DNA of 19,088 bases from Planoprotostelium fungivorum (lineage: Eukaryota; Evosea; Variosea; Cavosteliida; Cavosteliaceae). Positions 17,822 through 19,088 of this stretch are shown here, in pieces (the stretch's first letter is position 1; each line of letters starts with the position of its first letter). The position numbers were made by a program, and so were the translations under genes. The notes under the pieces are model-generated. The model made no database searches. It had not been told where the DNA came from and saw nothing but the letters and a program-made list of their open reading frames with translations. Location of the stretch: assembly GCA_003024175.1 (NCBI GenBank), contig MDYQ01000345.1:1-19088 (forward strand), written 5' to 3'.

Positions 17822-19069
17822 TTATCGTCGAACGGTAGATCGGTAGACATCGGCTCTGTTCTTCAGACTGATTCTCCCCGCTGCAACCTGAAGACAGTCA
17901 GCCATCTTATCATCATTCCAACTCTCATATAGAGCGAGATCGTGGCATCATCATATATCAGATTGTACTGTCACCTTTTCGTGATCTAAAAATGGATGCA
18001 AGAGCATGTCGGCCGTTTTGGGTCTGTTGGCCGGGTCTTTCGTCAGGCACTGAGCGATGAAATCTCTCAACTCTTCAGAGAATTTTCCCTCGGTGGGTAA
18101 TCTGGGCGCGGGGCTGTTGTAGATCCACTGTACGCGGTCGGTACGTAAGTACGTAACGTACGCCTCACCTCCGTCATGACGTGGAGATCAGGGTCTTCAA
18201 ATGGAACGCGAGCGCAGACGAATTCGTAGGCCGTGATGCCGAGAGCCCACAAATCCATGGCAAAACCAGCCCGCAGCGTTGGATCGTTCTGGTGGAAGAG
18301 ATATTCCTCAGCCACCTGAAGAACAAAGAGTCAGGAGTTGTCATTCCACGCGAATGAAAAGAAGAGGATCGAATTTTGTTTTACATCGAATGATTCACGT
18401 TATGGTGATAGATCATACTATTATGTCACATGATGAATTTGAAAAATCAAAGTGATGATGGGAGGGTTGTAGATGGGTCACCTCGGGGGGGAGGTAGACG
18501 AGAGTTCCGGCCAATTGAGCTTCGTCTCCATCGAAAGCACTCAGACCGAAATCGCAGATCTTCACATCTCCCTCCTGTCTTCATTCAGTCTATCATTTCT
18601 ATCGATCTAGCACGATCGTGCCATTCGTCACGATGATCATGTTCACATCTCATCGTGATCATCGTGATGATGATCAGATTCATCATGATGAACGGCTCAC
18701 CATGCTCAACATCAGATTATCAGGTTTGATGTCTCTGTGTGCGACACCCTCTATGTGGATGACATTAAGAGCTTCTAACGTGTCGCTCATGACGGTAGCT
18801 GTCTCTTCTTCTGTCAACGGCATGACCATACAAGCCAGAGAGCAAGTCATTCTCTCCATGATCATGTGATACTCCGGCTCTGCAATCAGCTTCCTGTACA
18901 ACTGGACGCGGTTTTAGGGTTTAGAGGTCACGTGACTGGGGGGACGCACCTGGACGACCTTGGGAGATTGAGAGCACATGTGTTCGTGCAGATCAATCTC
19001 TTGCATGATGGCATTCGCTTGTTCTTTTCCTTCGGGTGTCTGAATCTTCACGGCCACCGTACCGTATTT
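17822..19069 (-). CDS. Ser/Thr protein kinase (3' part, partial)
   Basis: Exons in reading order: 19069-18950, 18901-18701, 18574-18482, 18315-18169, 18127-17975 and 17887-17822, all GT-AG and in phase. The 5' part, including the glycine-rich loop, is outside the window. The first exon starts KYGTVAVK with the ATP-binding Lys; QEIDLHEHM supplies the helix-C Glu. Catalytic loop HRDIKPDN and Mg-binding DFG are intact. The loop end reads GTLVYLPPE in place of APE. FAMDLWALGITAYEF and CLTKDPANRP are typical of C-lobe subdomains IX and XI. Only about 25 residues follow the domain, ending TVRR. The HRDIKPDN loop and WALGI pattern suggest a Ser/Thr kinase of STE or CAMK type; the exact group is not determined. 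It is convergent with the surface-protein gene, stops 75 bases apart. Confidence 0.88.
18575..18700 (-). repeat. Kinase-gene intron with GATCATCATGATC-type tract
   Basis: This intron between the HRDIKPDN exon and the DFG exon consists largely of GATCATGATG-type sequence (18600-18690). Like the other tracts it is nearly self-complementary, so it could fold into hairpins in RNA. Confidence 0.6.
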
Positions 19070-19088
19070 CTGTTTTCATTCTCAGAAT

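Overview
This is nuclear DNA of an intron-rich, gene-dense protist. The coding regions are cut into many short exons by small GT-AG introns, mostly 35-110 bases with GTGAG-type donors. Intergenic gaps are under about 270 bases. The gene set (31-residue ankyrin repeats with an F-box-like start, an LRR receptor with a tyrosine-kinase-like domain, multi-domain surface proteins) suggests an amoebozoan, perhaps a protosteloid amoeba. That placement is inference from protein style, not a database match. I rebuilt every gene by hand, requiring GT-AG boundaries and matching codon phase.

Layout. 41-1799 (+): 3' part of a gene for a zinc-ribbon plus PH-like protein, open at the left edge. 1986-3077 (-): intronless ankyrin-repeat gene. 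3308-4958 (-): six-exon gene of unknown function. 5038-6578 (-): five-exon ZIP-family (SLC39, ZIP7/KE4-type) zinc transporter with His-rich segments. 6844-13749 (+): 37-exon LRR receptor kinase of about 1353 residues, with signal peptide, long LRR ectodomain, membrane-proximal domain, one membrane span, a kinase with an HRDLAVRN loop and a tyrosine-containing tail. 13977-17746 (+): 13-exon gene for a secreted or GPI-anchored surface protein made of about ten copies of a roughly 108-residue domain, nearly one domain per exon. 17822-19069 (-): 3' part of a Ser/Thr kinase gene, open at the right edge.

The most notable structures are the surface-protein gene, whose exons were recently duplicated and recombined and which has a possible GC-AG intron carrying a stop codon and AATAAA signal; the 37-bp perfect inverted repeat built on a GACCCAATTGGGTC palindrome just upstream of it; and the LRR receptor gene, where many introns sit at the same place in the repeat unit. 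The receptor kinase and the surface protein are adjacent and co-oriented, and both are predicted to act at the cell surface. A functional link between them is only a hypothesis. No tRNA, rRNA, CRISPR array or intact transposon was seen.
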